From the NCBI GenBank assembly GCA_964030785.1, contig OZ034971.1:42672804-42736803 (forward strand): a stretch of DNA of 64,000 nt, in the 5' to 3' direction. Source of the DNA: Siderastrea siderea. Lineage: Eukaryota > Cnidaria > Anthozoa > Scleractinia > Rhizangiidae. Both the position numbers and the translations under genes were made by a program. The notes under the pieces are model-generated. The model was not told where the DNA came from. It saw only the letters and a list, made by a program, of their open reading frames with translations, and did no database searches. Positions 1-12,432 of this stretch are shown one piece after another. The stretch's first letter is position 1; the number at the start of each line of letters is the position of its first letter.

Positions 1-130
1 TGATCGTAAGTTTGTGTCTTATTTTTACGGTTGCCCGCATGAAATCTAAAAGGGGTTTACGATCACATGTAATATGAAAACAAGATTTAGATGTGGATAT
101 GTAATGTATAAAACAACCTTACACGATGCA

Positions 131-234
131 AGGCTGATCGAGTATGTCTTTAGAAGGCTCTGAAACAATCTAAGAAAGCAGAAATGATATTTCAAGTATT
201 TTGCTAAAATGTTCTCCGCCGCTGGGTGCCCCTG
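131..234 (+). mobile_element. MITE fragment, CA(C/G)GGGCACCC family, right part
   Basis: About 100 bp closely matches the right end of the complete MITE at 37904-38325, ending in the same GGGTGCCCCTG terminus. The left part is missing. A further partial copy in the opposite orientation follows at 337-648. The first 130 bases of the window show no feature I can name. Confidence 0.55.
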
Positions 235-336
235 TTACATACATTACACATCTAATGACTTCTTTTTTCACTTAGCTTTTCCCCTCATGAAGGTTAATTA
301 GTTTTCTCCACCTGAAATATTGGGCCCACAGGTAAA

Positions 337-648
337 TTGCTCGGCGTTCTTTTTTAGCTGAAAATTTAGGCAGCAGAAAATACTAAGAAAAGTAATCCTA
401 TCTGCCGAATTTCCTAGTTGCTGATGGCTCTCCGAAAATGCTAACTGACCTTCTTTTACACTCTGAACGACATATTTGTCCCTCCGAGAACAATAGGAAT
501 TAATAAGTCCTCTTGTTACGAAAATCCGAGGCGATGTTTTGCCAAATAAATCTCTAGTTTTCAGTTTTCACTGGAATTAAATCCAAATATCTCACGCGAT
601 TTAGGCCTTCGACAAGGTATTCCCCGAAACGTACCGATGGGTGCCCCT
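337..648 (-). mobile_element. MITE fragment, GGGCACCC family, inverted partial copy
   Basis: This stretch is the diverged reverse complement of about 37917-38220 and ends in GGGTGCCCCT near 648. With 131-234 it forms a rearranged pair. No coding capacity is seen; the short frame at 683-955 just downstream has no recognisable domain. Confidence 0.5.
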
Positions 649-1106
649 AATGTAATTTCAGTCATGTTATTTATATGTCTTATTGAGGGGCTTTTCAACT
701 GTCATTTACAACGTAATTGTTGTTAAGATAAAACGAATTACAATGAGTAAATATAGCACAGAAAAGGCTGTTACAAAAATGCTCAGATATTCAAAATCCA
801 ATAAAACAAATTCAGTACTTTCTCAAAAACTGACTTATGAAATGCCGTTTGAGTTCCTTTCAAAGGAAGTATATGTAGGGCTATCGTTCAAATCTTTTGC
901 TAACTCGTTCCATATGCTAGTTGATCTATATCTAAAAGTCCTCTGTCCAGCTTAAAGAAAGGGATATCAAGCTGGTCGTGATTCCGCGTCTGACGGTCAA
1001 GCACCTCTACACGTTTCCGGATCCGAACTTGCTGCACAAGTAATCAGTGGTGAGGCCATATGCACTTGTACGTCCGCATTTTCACTTAAACAGGAAGCCC
1101 TTTTAA

Positions 1107-1353
1107 GGTTGATTTCCACTGTCGCGTAAATTTTACGTGCGTACGGGCGTGAATTTAACTGGCTTTACGTGCGTAAATAAAATTAGAGACGATGTATGAG
1201 CGGCGTACGTACACGTCAAAAGTTGGGAGGTTTTCAACTTTTTACGTTTACGTAAGCTGTTCATACATCGTCTCTAAAATTATTTACGCACGTAAAGCCA
1301 GTTAAATTCACGCCCCTACGCACGTAAAATTTACGCAACAGTGGAAATCAACC
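1107..1353. mobile_element. Palindromic MITE with ~95-bp terminal inverted repeats
   Basis: Two near-perfect inverted arms (about 1107-1203 and 1258-1353) start with GGTTGATTTCCACTGT and are rich in TACGTGCGTA motifs; a loop of about 50 bp separates them. The left flank is TTAA (1103-1106) but the right flank is ATTA, so a TTAA target duplication is possible but not clean. It is non-coding, and frames across it are palindrome artefacts. Confidence 0.85.
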
Positions 1354-1686
1354 ATTAGTTCGCGAGGGACTGGGTTAATGTGCTCATTTGTAGACTTTGC
1401 AACTGACCAGACCAGATCCAAACGCATCGAACATCTTTTATTGCACATAACATCGATGTATGTAACATAACATTGATGTATGCACATTTGACATTGATTG
1501 TATGCACATTTTGTCCGTAAAGGGCCTTCAAACATCTTGTTGTGCATGCTGGAATCTACTTTTTCTTAGTCAGTATCTCATGTAAGACTCCATATAATGT
1601 CCCGAGATTTAGCACGTTACGGCTGCCATACATAACCTATCTACAAACATGTAACCTGTTCTTAGTTCCCTACCTACATGCAATCT

Positions 1687-1756
1687 CGTCCCCAGAGCCC
1701 GCGCGCATTTACGGTCAGCGGGATCGAAATGCCACGGGCTCTGGGATAATCCAGGA
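1687..1756. mobile_element. Small foldback element, CCCAGAGCC family
   Basis: CCCAGAGCCCG and CGGGCTCTGGG-type arms face each other across about 45 bp. Related arms bound the element at 3856-4132 and a short relic at 12133-12193 just upstream of the receptor gene. A GAGGGAGTGA motif beside it recurs near 3728 in reverse orientation. Confidence 0.55.
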
Positions 1757-1860
1757 GGGAGTGAGGAGGGAGTGATGAACTCGCCAGCTCGGCTGGTTCG
1801 AGTTGTCTGGCCATCGTGACGTCACAACGTAAAAAGCGCGCGAGTTTGCCGAGTCTTCAA

Positions 1861-3320
1861 AAATGGCGCTGGCAAACGGCTACAAATGTATTTTTTGTGC
1901 TATTAAGCTTTCAGCTAAGCTTGTTTTCTTGGGTAATGGAATTTTAGTCATCCCTTTTTTCGATATAGGTAAATGGCTCTTTGTCTTAACGTTAAAATCA
2001 CACTTAAATAAATGTTTTAAGAGTCATGTTTACTCTTCGCAATCGAAGAATTATGCGGGAAAATTGTTATTGTCCGCGTCCGAAAAAGTGTGTTTATTTC
2101 AGTTATATACCACAGGGAAACTTGAAGCTTGGCTACGGACTAGCCTATAGTTTAACAAAAGTACCCAAGTTGAAACAAGTGGTATAGTATTTGCCTAAAA
2201 GATGATCAGCCCGTTTGTTTAGCTGAGTATAATAGAAGGCGAACCTAGAGGGGTATGTTTAGCACTTAAACGTAAACTTTTCTTTATACAGTATTTGCTT
2301 CCATCTTCTGTATAAGGAAAGAATAGTAATATTTGATTGCTAGGGAAAGAGTAATCGAACTTGGTAAATTTTTGCCACCTTATTTAACCCGTGTAAACTA
2401 CACTTTCGCAGAACAACATAAAAATCTGAATCAGCTCACAAATTATGCGGACGGCCGAGGAAACAAGTTTTCGCTGATCTGGTTCTGTCCTTTTTTATGA
2501 AAACTATTAGATACATTTGAGTACCATCTGGAACAGTGATTCAGTGATTTATTCTCAATACCTCCAGTTCCCTCTAGATTTCCTGTCCAGGTTGCTCAAT
2601 GTTTTAGAAAGAGTTTGACCGTCTACTTGATCCACAACTGACGATCAAGATCCCCGTTTCGCAAATAAATTGAATTCGTCCTGTCATTTGATTGTCAAAG
2701 ATTAATTAATTTTAAACCAGTCAAACTGAGGACCATTCTAGTGAAGAGAGAGCCTTGTTAACCCTTAACATCAGTAACTCGAGAAAGTTGGCGTTTTCGA
2801 TAGACTGTGGTTTTTTATAATTATTCAATAAGAGTACAATCAGTCATCAGCACAAATTTGGCCGGAAAGCCGGCGCGTCACCTGTTTTGCTTCGCCACGA
2901 GCAAATGTTGCCTTCTTTGTCGGTTTTTACTACACAGTTTAGCAAAGTAAGGAATATCTATGGCCCATTATTAACTTCAAACCAAGTACATGACTTCACA
3001 GTAAACGTTTCTTTGCATTGGTGTATTCTTCTCCACATTTTAAAGATGTTTAAGGCCACTGATCATTTTAATGAAACTGTTACACAATTTTATTTTTCTA
3101 AAATTGGAAAGAGTTTATACATATAAAAGTTATGCTTTTGTCTCCAAGCGACACATCTTAGGGTTTGTGAGATACAGCTTCTGAAAGGTGATCTTGAACA
3201 CGATTTCAATCGATCGACCAAAGCGTCCATGAAATCTTTTGAGTCTTATCACCAATTTGTTATTTTGTTTTGAGGACCAATTTGCATTAATTTGACCAAT
3301 TTAATGACCAGCTCCCAGTT
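1861..3320. other. No supported gene
   Basis: The stretch starts with an AAAATGGCG context (1861) that resembles a YY1-type start-site motif and opens a 95-codon frame (1863-2150). That frame has no recognisable domain and no clear donor. The remainder is AT-rich sequence without repeats or conserved coding that I can see. Confidence 0.35.
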
Positions 3321-3510
3321 GGCTTGTTACCTCAATTGGTTAGAGCGCTGCACCGGTCACAGAGGTCAGGGTTCGAATCCCGGCAAGCCTGATTTTTTCA
3401 GGCTTTCTTTTCGCAACTGCATAAGTTGCGTTAATAACTGCGAGGATCTTCTTTACATTTATTTCTTCATTCCGCAGTTCAAATATATGAATTTCATATA
3501 TTCATAATTT
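3321..3510 (+). mobile_element. tRNA-derived SINE
   Basis: The head (3321-3389) has a tRNA-like layout: a 7-bp acceptor pairing (GGCTTGT with GCAAGCC), an A-box GGTTAGAGCGC and a B-box GGTTCGAATCC. The anticodon arm does not pair properly, so it is not a working tRNA. A tRNA-unrelated body follows, and then a tail with the small palindrome ATATATGAATTTCATATAT. Tail pieces recur at 8784-8826 and inside the 50-bp insertion at 55942-55991, supporting a dispersed family. Confidence 0.75.
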
Positions 3511-3855
3511 CAATACTTTTTATGTTATAGCATGCAGCATACCTTTCGTTCTTTCATTGTTTTGATCTGTTCTTTTCGAGAAACTGGACAGTAAACATTT
3601 GCGAAGAAGCCATTTGTTAACTTTCCTTTGAATTTCCCGGGCAGACTTATATGTGACGTCATGATGGCCAGACAACTCGGATTTTCGTTCGCCAATAGCG
3701 GCACTAGTACCCAGGCCTAAGTTCATCACTCCCTCCTGTGTCCTGGGATAATCAAAAACCGGATGCCACTTTTGCGGCTTCCGGTTTTTTAAAGCGCATG
3801 CTCGACAGTTTACGAACTGAGCATGCGTTGTGGGCCGTGTAAAGACAAAAAAAGC

Positions 3856-4132
3856 CATTCTCGCCCCCAGAGCCCACGATCCTTTTGGTCTGCGCCAGGG
3901 ATTCAATCGAGACCCTAGGGTCCAGGTAACGCGCAAGCGCAATAGCTGCCCATTTTTGTAACCGATAGTAACCGTTAAAAACCGTTATTGTTTCGAATTT
4001 CTGAGGCTGCGCACAAAAGCCGGAAGTCCGTGATTCGCGGACTTCCTGCTTCGGTCCTAAGCTTCGGTCCCTGCCAGAGGTCTCGATCCCTGGCGCAGAC
4101 CAAAAGGATCGTGGGCTCTGGGGACGAGAATG
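3856..4132. mobile_element. Foldback MITE, CATTCTCG / CGAGAATG ends
   Basis: Inverted arms of about 50 bp (3856-3907 and 4081-4132) share CCCAGAGCCCACGATCC and TGGTCTGCGCCAGGGAT. The interior of about 170 bp is non-coding. All open frames on both strands over 3520-4201 cross this palindrome and are not considered genes. A start-site-like AAAGATGGCGGTCTG follows at 4249. Confidence 0.8.
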
Positions 4133-4947
4133 AAAAAAAGCGACAAATATTAGGATGTCGACAGGGCAGCAAGGGAGACTTTTGCCTGATTGGTTAATCA
4201 TATACTAGTACCCAGATTCCTAAAACGTGCGCGCCAATGAAATAAACAAAGATGGCGGTCTGCGGAAAAGATGTAGCTTTCATCGCTTGATCACTTATTC
4301 TTACCTTTTTTTGCACATATAACAAATCCAGGCGTTTTCCTAACTCCTTAGCAGCGGAAAGAAATTTGGAAAAAGTATTTTAACGCGGAAAAACGAGTGT
4401 TTAGCTCGGGCTTTTGCATTTGTGAGCGGGAGAATTTTTCTTCGCATCGCAAGAAAATAATTATGTTCCATGAAGTGAGGAAATTAGGAAGGATTCAAAG
4501 TTTTGGAGGACAGTAAGCGTTTAGCCTGTTGCCGTTTTCGCCAAAGCAGGTAAGCTATCCTACTCACAATTTTAAAACAGTCTGCTTGCAACTTTTTGTT
4601 AGCTTTTGCTACATAACAATCGATCAGTGAGCTTCCCTTCGATGTTTAAGGTGATTCCCTTCAATTGCATTGCGCATCCTTTCTGCGCATCTTTTTTTGC
4701 GTGATTAGCCACAGGGTCCAGAGGAGTTACATTTGTACGCAAGAATTATCTATACATAACCTCGTCATTTTGATCAATAAATTTGCCCAATGCAACCTTT
4801 GTGAATCCAATTTGAACACATGAGCTTTCTTCTCGTTCCATACGCTGTATTTCTCGATCTCGATCTTTGCGCCCGCTTAGTACGCTATTGTTCGCCATAT
4901 TGAAATTTGCTATTAACCGCAGACCATTCTTCCGCGGTCGCCTAACA

Positions 4948-5012
4948 CGTTGCCCTTCGGGCAACGGCTTTTTTTCGGAAAGCCAAGCTTTCCGAACGAG
5001 GCACGAAGTGCC
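4948..5012. repeat. Cluster of three perfect hairpins with 3-nt loops
   Basis: Three stem-loops lie within 65 bp. CGTTGCCC/GGGCAACG (4948-4966, loop TTC) is followed by TTCGGAAAGC/GCTTTCCGAA (4974-4996, loop CAA), then GGCAC/GTGCC (5000-5012, loop GAA). The spacing is short and all stems are perfect. Function is unknown; it may be part of a dispersed repeat. Confidence 0.8.
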
Positions 5013-5149
5013 GAGTAAAAATAAGGGCAAGGGAGGAAACTTATACCACGTGATCTCGATCGATGTGCACCGCAGCACAAGGTGACGGAAGTGATCATTA
5101 CCGGAAACGGAAAAGCAGTGGACCGTTACTAATGCAAAGTTCAAAACAT

Positions 5150-8100
5150 CGCATGTGGAGGGAGTTTTAAAAATGGCGAGTTCGCCCTTGAAGAGGAAAG
5201 CTCCGTTACAAGAAAGCCAGCCTGTGCGGAAGAAATCGAAACTCTCGAACAGGAAAAAACACGTTTTAGTATATGTTTGAGACCAGATAGTGCTGGGGAG
5301 TATTGCGTTACAAACAGCAATATTTGAGAGGGAAGTCTCAAGCTGTGATATGTTTGGAGGGTTTAATAGACGTTAGGTGCTTAGAGCCATTTAAAAAACT
5401 TTGTGCCATCGTGTGTGCTAGCTCTGGTTGGCGCTTAGTATGGTTTTTTAGGCTCAGTTTGATTGCAAGATCTCTAGAAGCCTCTAAATAAGTGATGTCA
5501 TCTGAAAGGATCCGTTAAATTTTTAAGAACGTGATTTAAGTTCATAGTGTAAGTCGATCTCAGTGATCCTAAGAGCCCACAGTAATTTGACCTGCGGTAA
5601 AAGTATAGGTAACGCGAGTAACGCAAGTTCGCAGCAAATCATGTCGGTTGTCTTTCGCAAGGAAAACTAAACGTTCTGCTCGAACTTCGCTCCTCTGGAC
5701 CCTGTGTGGAATCACCTTAAAAGGCCCGTGGCGGTCACTCAGCGGTCAAATAATCTCAGAGTGCAAGAGGTGTAAAAACCATAAAACACTTTAGAAGACC
5801 TACCATTAATCACTGGTTGGTTAACCATGTAGGCAAACGGGAATTATCTCAGCTAAAATAACTTAAAGTACAATATCATTTAAGTTCATACTTTCAGTAG
5901 CTGATAAAATTTAAGTAAATTGCAGCAAATCTCGCTCAGTTTTTCCGTTTGATCTTAGTTTAACAGTTTTGCCAACTTGTAGCCATCGGATGGACTGTTA
6001 AAGCTTTTGTTAAGACACAAAAGGCCATAAGTTGTGAGAATGCAGATGCAAAAACGTTTTGCTTGAAGAGTGTTAATGACATGAAGTCAGTGTTAACTGT
6101 TTACAAACATTGACTTTTTGGTTATTCAATTTGTAAAGCAAGTTTTGTGTCATTATTTAGTGGCCATTTTGTTGCCATATTTACACCAAAGGATTCCATG
6201 TTGAAAGTAACTCAGTTTTGTATGACTTCAGTTGTGTTTGTTACTATTAACGTGTGCTTCTCATCACTTTTTGCCTTTTTTTTAATATCTTCATCTGTAT
6301 TTAACTATCTTAGTTTTGTGACCGAAGGGCGGTTATGTTGTGTAATTTAAGTCAGGGCTCACACTGATGGCAGATGCTTTGACTTTTGAAAGGGCTGCCC
6401 TTTTGAATTTTAAATAAAGGAGTCTAATCTTAATTGCAACAGAAAGCCTTAGGAGATGTACTGTACACAGTTACCACCTTTTATAGTTTTCCATCAGTCA
6501 TACCAGCCCCTGACAGTTCTTTTGTTTTGAAACTTTTTCTTTCAGGAGATTTTAAAGAAGACTAGCACCCAGTAACCTTGAATATAAGTTCACAAGCTTA
6601 CGTGGAGGCTGGTTATTATTTTTAGAAAACATTTGTGGACCAAAGGATTTTCACATAGTTGTTGTCCTGTCATTAAGTTTTCAAAAAGCTGACTCCACAA
6701 AGTACAATGAGTAAAAAAATTGCAGCTCTTGACTTTAACTTATAATTTCCTATTATGATAAACCTTTCTATGGAAAGCTGCATTCATGTTTTACCCAGTG
6801 TTTGATGACATTGTCTTTTAACCTTGTTCAAAAAATGGCCTCAGGATATTGCTTGCAAATGCAGGTGTTGCTTTTTTTTAAAAAGATATTTCCCTTGGTG
6901 ACAGTTGATTTGCAACTTTTCATTTTAAAATGTCTCCAGTTACTCTTTAAGAGACACCAATGGCAAACTCGCTATTCCTCTACCCCGTACAAACCTTACG
7001 AAAAATAGTTTGTTACTCTAGAGCATTTCTTTGGAATAGCCTTCATGTTGAACTGCGACAGGTGAAGTTCAACTCTCTTGGGGCCTTCAGGGCTGGCTGC
7101 AAGTAATTCTTCTGAAGATCTCTCTGCATGGAACTTATGTCAAGTAGGCTCATAGTCTAATTAGGTTTTGTGATAATGTTAATGTAATATAGCAGTTTTT
7201 GTATAGAAATCATTATAGTGTTTTTAAGTCCTGATGAGTTGACTGTGGTTAAATAAAGTTATCCATTCATTCTTTAATTTCAATCAATAAAGGGACTGTT
7301 CATGTTTTATAGGGTAGGGGCAAGTGGATCTTTTTAGGGGAGAGGGGGATGTAAAAGAAAAGGGACACCTGAAAAAAGAGTCTGCAAATAACATGGTTGT
7401 TATCCTCATGAGTTTATATGTTTAAAGGAGAAATGAACTTTCCTTATTTCATGATCATCCAAAACAAATAGACCTCTGAGGGGTCCAAATCAATTTTTGG
7501 TCCATAAAACTTCATCCCCCCCCCCCCCCACTCCCAACTGGTCTCACTTGCTCTAGGTTTTCATTTCAGCAGATTGAGAGTTTAACTAAATGGAAGACCA
7601 TGGCAGCTTGAAAAAAGTCTGAGTACAATATCTTCGCAAAAATCATTTTAATTCCTTTGTCATATCAACTTCTTATTTTTGCCTTAGCTATGTGTTTCAT
7701 TTTTTAATGTCAGAAATATTTTTTACCTAAAAAGTGGTTTTTGAGGCAGATGCCATTTTTTACCTCCCTCTTGTAAATGAATTTGTCTTTCTTCCCATTT
7801 CAAACACAAATAAATTATCTTCCAATGCGACAAACATTACAAATTTCCATTGACGTTCAACTTACTTTATTGATAAACAGTACTTGCTCTTGCATTGAAG
7901 TCTGTTATGATAATGAAGAACAACAGCAGGAAGGCAAAACTTTTGCCTGCTTATCATAACTTTTCAATTTACCGTCGCCCATTTCTCAGATTTGCAATCC
8001 CTTGGTGTGATTTTCTTCACAATGAATTATTGAAAGGCCATAGTGTTTTCTCTCAAAAACTGAGTTTATACCTTCCTGTAGATGTTTAAAGATAATTATG

Positions 8101-8680
8101 TAACCTGCTCACAGATGGCTTCTATTTCCCTTGCTTCCATTGAAGCAAGGGAGATGTCTGCACACAGGCTTAAGATAATGTTGATGTGCATAGGTTAAGT
8201 TACCTATCAATAATTTTAGCAGAGTTTTGACAAAAAAAAACATCCACAAAGTCCTTGTGACACATTATCTTTAATAAGGGACTAGTAAATTTTAGTAATG
8301 TGTACATTTAAGTAATAAAAGCAAGTGGGAATTAAATAAAGCCCACAGAACCATAAGCTACAAATTATGTACATTTCTGTTTCCAGCGCACTGGTTGTAC
8401 ACACAGTGCCAGGTGATGTTAATGTCTGGGCAACTATTCAAAGGTTTGGGTGGGCAAAGGAAAACTTAAAAGTTTAATAAGGATGCAAAATGTGCTGATG
8501 AAAGTTCTGTGTCTATGAATTTGTAAGAAGGACAAAAAAGTAGTTATTCAAGTATTCAAGGACCCGCCACAACGATACTTTCCTGTTAACGTGAGGGCCT
8601 GTGCCATGCTGTTTTTCAAGCGAGCTGTCAAGATCTGTGTGGGAAAAATAAAATTTATGTCAAAAGTTAACATCAGTATA
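5150..8680. other. Long stretch without a supported gene
   Basis: AT-rich sequence with only short frames that show no recognised domain. A run of 14 C lies at 7516-7529. A perfect 11-bp hairpin (TCCCTTGCTTC with its complement, loop CATT) is at 8127-8152. An exon of an unseen gene cannot be excluded. Confidence 0.4.
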
Positions 8681-8682
8681 AT

Positions 8683-8712
8683 CAGAAACTCATAAGGACT
8701 TATGAGTTTCTG
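8683..8712. repeat. Perfect 14-bp inverted repeat with 2-nt spacer
   Basis: CAGAAACTCATAAG is followed by GA and then its exact reverse complement CTTATGAGTTTCTG. No element termini or target duplication accompany it, so a template-switch origin is as likely as a transposon remnant. Confidence 0.85.
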
Positions 8713-8783
8713 GTATAATAATAATCACTGAGATATCAACTTAAGCAGCAACAGTGATATCAACAAAAATATCACTGTTTCAT

Positions 8784-8826
8784 ATTTCTTCTGCAGTTCA
8801 CATATATGAGTATTTCGTATATTCAC
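8784..8826 (+). mobile_element. SINE tail fragment
   Basis: The sequence from ATTTCTTCTGCAGTTCA through the following ATATATGAG/CGTATATTC palindrome matches the 3' part of the SINE at 3321-3510. No tRNA head precedes it, so it is a truncated copy. Confidence 0.45.
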
Positions 8827-8999
8827 TCTCATTAATGTACGAAAAACTGTTAAGTACCTCATTTAGCAGGATAATAAAAACTGAATATTGCAAAGAAACA
8901 TGCATACGTTTGTGTGACAAAACCGAGTGAAGCACTGTGTCACGCCATTCAAAAGACACAAATATGTCAACCGACTTTGGCCTTTATTTTGACCAACCA

Positions 9000-10240
9000 G
9001 TACATCATTTAAATTTAGTTTGACGTCACCAAACTATTAGGGTAGTCCTTGAAACTCATCTCACCAAGCCGATCCCCATATCACGAATTAGTTTTTTGGC
9101 TATGATCAAAAATACAGTAGCAACCCGATTTTTACGCACAATTTGACAACAAATGTCAAAAAATAATAATTGAAAGGTCCACAAAATTGACATTTGGCAC
9201 AAAGTAAATTTGAACTTAGTACTACTTGGTGAACACTTTACATTAGTGGTTTGTTGTAATTTGTGAGGTGTAGAAGGACTAAAATGTGTGATATCATATA
9301 AGCAATATTTTGAAAATGAAGCTTGACCCGCGGAGCTTCGTTCGGCAAGAGGGTATTGGGGGTACACCGTCAATATAAACCAAAATCTGCCAACAGCTAG
9401 TAAATGAGTTGACCCATCCCTCAATGATGGGAATTCCCATATCACAAAGGGAAACAAAAGTCTCGGAGGTTTGATGACAAATTTTAATTTCAGGTCACAG
9501 AAAATCTAAATTTATCGATCAAACTATTCACTTCGCCTGATAATAAAAAGTGTTTAAGTAGTACGCTAAGTGAACCCAGAAAACGGTAAAAACAAGTTCA
9601 TTTCAATGTTGTATTCGATTTTTATGACGAAATGATGAAAACTGAAAAGGTAAGATGCCCTTGTTGTACGACACCGTGAAATTGAGGATGACAACAACAT
9701 GGTTTCTTCAAAACCGCAAGATGAAGCAAACAAAAAACCTAAATACAAACTCAAGGAGCCAAATATGCAATTTACTTACCACAATAGACATAGTCCTTTC
9801 AGTAGGCATTGAATATGACGTGAAGTACAGCCTAGGAAGACAGGTAAGTTCATTGAAACCGGCCCCGCCATGTAAAGAATTGCTGACAATCCGCCATCTT
9901 ACGGTCAACACGTCTACATGAAAAGGTCTTCATCGGCAGCAGAATTACCACAAGCGATGTCAAACAAGCTTATCTGTCTCCATATTGAGTTCCTTTTTAT
10001 GGCAAAATACTCCACTTGGCATGTCGACAACGTATTTATAAATGCTTTCCGTTTAAAGTTTAGGTTGTCAAATTCAACCTCGCCGAGAACCGCGTGCTCC
10101 ATCGAAAATCCCCAAAACAAAAAAAATTAAACCACTTTTTCGCGCCTGCGCAGACAAAAGTCTCCCTTGCTGACTCCCTTGCTCGAATAATAGGATGTCC
10201 CCTTGTTTTTGGCGCCTTTGACATTCACGCGAGACTCGCG
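9000..10240. other. Possible exon debris and promoter-like sequence, unresolved
   Basis: A strong + strand donor (AGACAG then GTAAGT) sits at about 9842, and short coding-like frames lie around 9680-9840, but none joins into a model. On - a 68-aa frame (10120-9914) is the only other candidate and has no recognised domain. An NRF1-like motif GCGCCTGCGCA lies at about 10143. A promoter between two divergent frames is possible but unproven. Confidence 0.25.
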
Positions 10241-10278
10241 TGAAAATGAAAATTATCCTCGCTCGCAGTCTCGCGAAG

Positions 10279-10461
10279 ATGGCCGCACCGGTTTCTATAA
10301 ATTGCTTTCACTTCGCGCTAGAAAATTCAGTTCAGAAAGGAGACCCGGCCTCTAATGAAAAGAACGCCAATACGAGGCGTGTTAAAGATACCATTTGTGT
10401 ACTGCCAGCTGAATATGGAAGATCTCTCAGTGACTGGCTGCCTCCATACGTTTGTGACTGA
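10279..10461 (+). CDS. Possible first exon of an unidentified gene
   Basis: The start lies in an AAGATGGCCGCACC context, typical of housekeeping start sites. It gives a 60-aa frame to the stop at 10461, or ends earlier at a possible donor (CATAC then GTTTGT, about 10450). It lies about 130 bp downstream of the NRF1-like motif, which is the main support. No domain is recognised and no second exon was found, so this is a weak candidate. Confidence 0.25.
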   Translation: MAAPVSINCFHFALENSVQKGDPASNEKNANTRRVKDTICVLPAEYGRSLSDWLPPYVCD

Positions 10462-10599
10462 ATATGTGTTTTTAAACAACAGTGATGAAGAGAAAATTAA
10501 CTCTTTTACTGTAGTCGTATCCTGATTAAACTTTTTGATAGAAGAACAAATATCAAGCATGAACGTTTTCAAGGGTACTGAAAACGTAGCCATTGTCGA

Positions 10600-12130
10600 A
10601 GTTTGAAGTGCCGCCGCAAATTTTATTTCACATCAAAATTTACAAAATTAACAAATTTTCAGAAACATCTTGAAAGAAAACGATAGCCATGGACGAGATT
10701 TATTTACCAGTCGAATAGTGTGTAGAACCTTTTTGTGTTTTGTAAGCTTACTAATTTGAAAAGTCTAATTGAGCAAGAAATCAACCTTAAAAAAACTTAA
10801 CCTTGCCGGTTTTTAGCGCGCGGCATATACGCGTAAGAATTAGCTTAAATTTTTTTACAGAGTGCGACTGCTTATTTAGTAAGGAAGACACAGAGCAAAT
10901 CAACTGTACTGATGTTATTAAACGGTTTTGGACAAAGTAGAGCGGTCATTTATTTATGAAACGTGCCTGAGCAGGCGTTGTATTGTGTTCGCCTTTCAAC
11001 TGGGCTGGTGTTGTGTTTTCTCCACCACTACGTCGGTAAATATTTTACAACGGTATAGGTTTTGTACGGAAAGCTCGTTTGCCGAAATACTAAAACATTA
11101 CATAGAATAAACACAACAAAATGACTTAGGTACAATTTATTAACGAGTATCACAGGTCTGTAAATAATTCAACTCAGTGAATCAAGGCAAACTGAACAGC
11201 CACTTTTTAGTACAGCTAGAAACATTGAAAATCTATCACAATCAGGGATGGACGATTTCTTAAAAAGACAATGAAAGTTGATAGTGAAAACAATTTAATA
11301 CTAAAGAAAGACCTTTTACTTACACTCGAAGAGGTTTACTAGTCTTGCCAGCTGCAAACTTTCAAAGCTTACAAATACGACAGAGACGATGTCTTGCAAA
11401 AAATAAACAGGACCGCTGTTCTCGTTGTTTTTGTCATTCTGTCCGGCAGTTTCTGCACCACGCAATTCAAGAAGTCAATCCACCATGCATTCACTTGTCA
11501 GTAAGATTATCTGCTCCAGTTCAACAAAATAAGCTTAAATCCTGTCTTCTGTTCCATTAAACTCGCACATGGTTCCGCGGAGCGAACGGATTTTTAACAC
11601 AAAGCCGATTATTTTAACTTCCACGACTGCACTGGAAAAACTGTTAGCTTCCATCCGCTTTAGACAATGTTGAGAACAATTTTTAAGCCACCATTGTCCA
11701 TGAGCCATACTTTAGAGCTGGAAATTAGAGGTATTATTCCAAAATTAGGCTCCTTCGACCGTCGTTTATCTTGAAGCGGGTATTCATTCAGCTTTTGGCA
11801 AGAACCGCTGCAACGTATCACAAGGTTTTGGCGCCTTTTTCGTTTTATCATGCGACCGACACTTGTTCCCCTTTTACGTCTTGTCTAACATGAATGTGAA
11901 TTTGACTGCTTTTATCGATTCTTTGTGAGTTTGTATAGCCCATTTTCTGATTTCTTTCCCACTGTCCGTCTCTGACGTGGTCGAAAACGTCCAGCAAAAT
12001 CATCACAAGACATTTTCGTTTTGAAACTTCTTACTCGTAGACCTCCGGTAAATTTTAGTAGCCAATCAGATTTCAATTCGTCAGCATTTTGACAGTCATT
12101 TTGACATTGATTATCCCAGGATCACAGGAT
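10600..12130. other. Upstream flank of the receptor gene, no gene seen
   Basis: Only short unrelated frames occur here. A CCCAGAGG/CCTCTGGG foldback relic (12133-12193) of the family at 1687 and 3856 lies immediately upstream of the receptor start, so the promoter of that gene overlaps or abuts repeat-derived DNA. Confidence 0.35.
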
Positions 12131-12274
12131 TTTCCCAGAGGTCTTGCATCCTTGGTGCTGACCAAAAGGAATGCAGCCTCTGGGAACGAGATTGACCTAC
12201 ACCTACATGCTGATGCTTCCTACATGACGTTTGGTTCCCAGTTCACATTTCCGGTCACGAGTGTCCTTAACAAA

Positions 12275-12432
12275 ATGGCGTTATCTTTTCTGGCGTTTGT
12301 TATCCTACTGAAAGTTGTAACGTTTTCCACATCAGAAGAAACCTGTGAGAGGATCGATACATGCTCATGCAAACTGAAGAATGGATCGACAGTCAGCTTA
12401 CAGCCGGTGGATAGAGGTTCTGAAGGTCCGAG
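12275..12432 (+). CDS. M6PR: M6PR-like exon 1: signal peptide and start of MRH
   Basis: The start is the ATG in AAAATGGCG. A hydrophobic leader (LSFLAFVILL) is followed by TCERIDTCSC, giving the first MRH cysteines. It ends in phase 2 at the donor AG|GTACAA. No in-frame ATG upstream belongs to the hydrophobic leader, so this start is preferred. Confidence 0.85.

Noticed and set aside
3321..3389. A functional tRNA gene
   Set aside because: Acceptor arm and Pol III boxes are present, but the anticodon arm does not pair and a SINE body follows; tail fragments occur elsewhere.
3520..4201. Protein genes on the minus strand (140 and 149 codons)
   Set aside because: They run across the palindromic MITE at 3856-4132 in several frames and show no domain.
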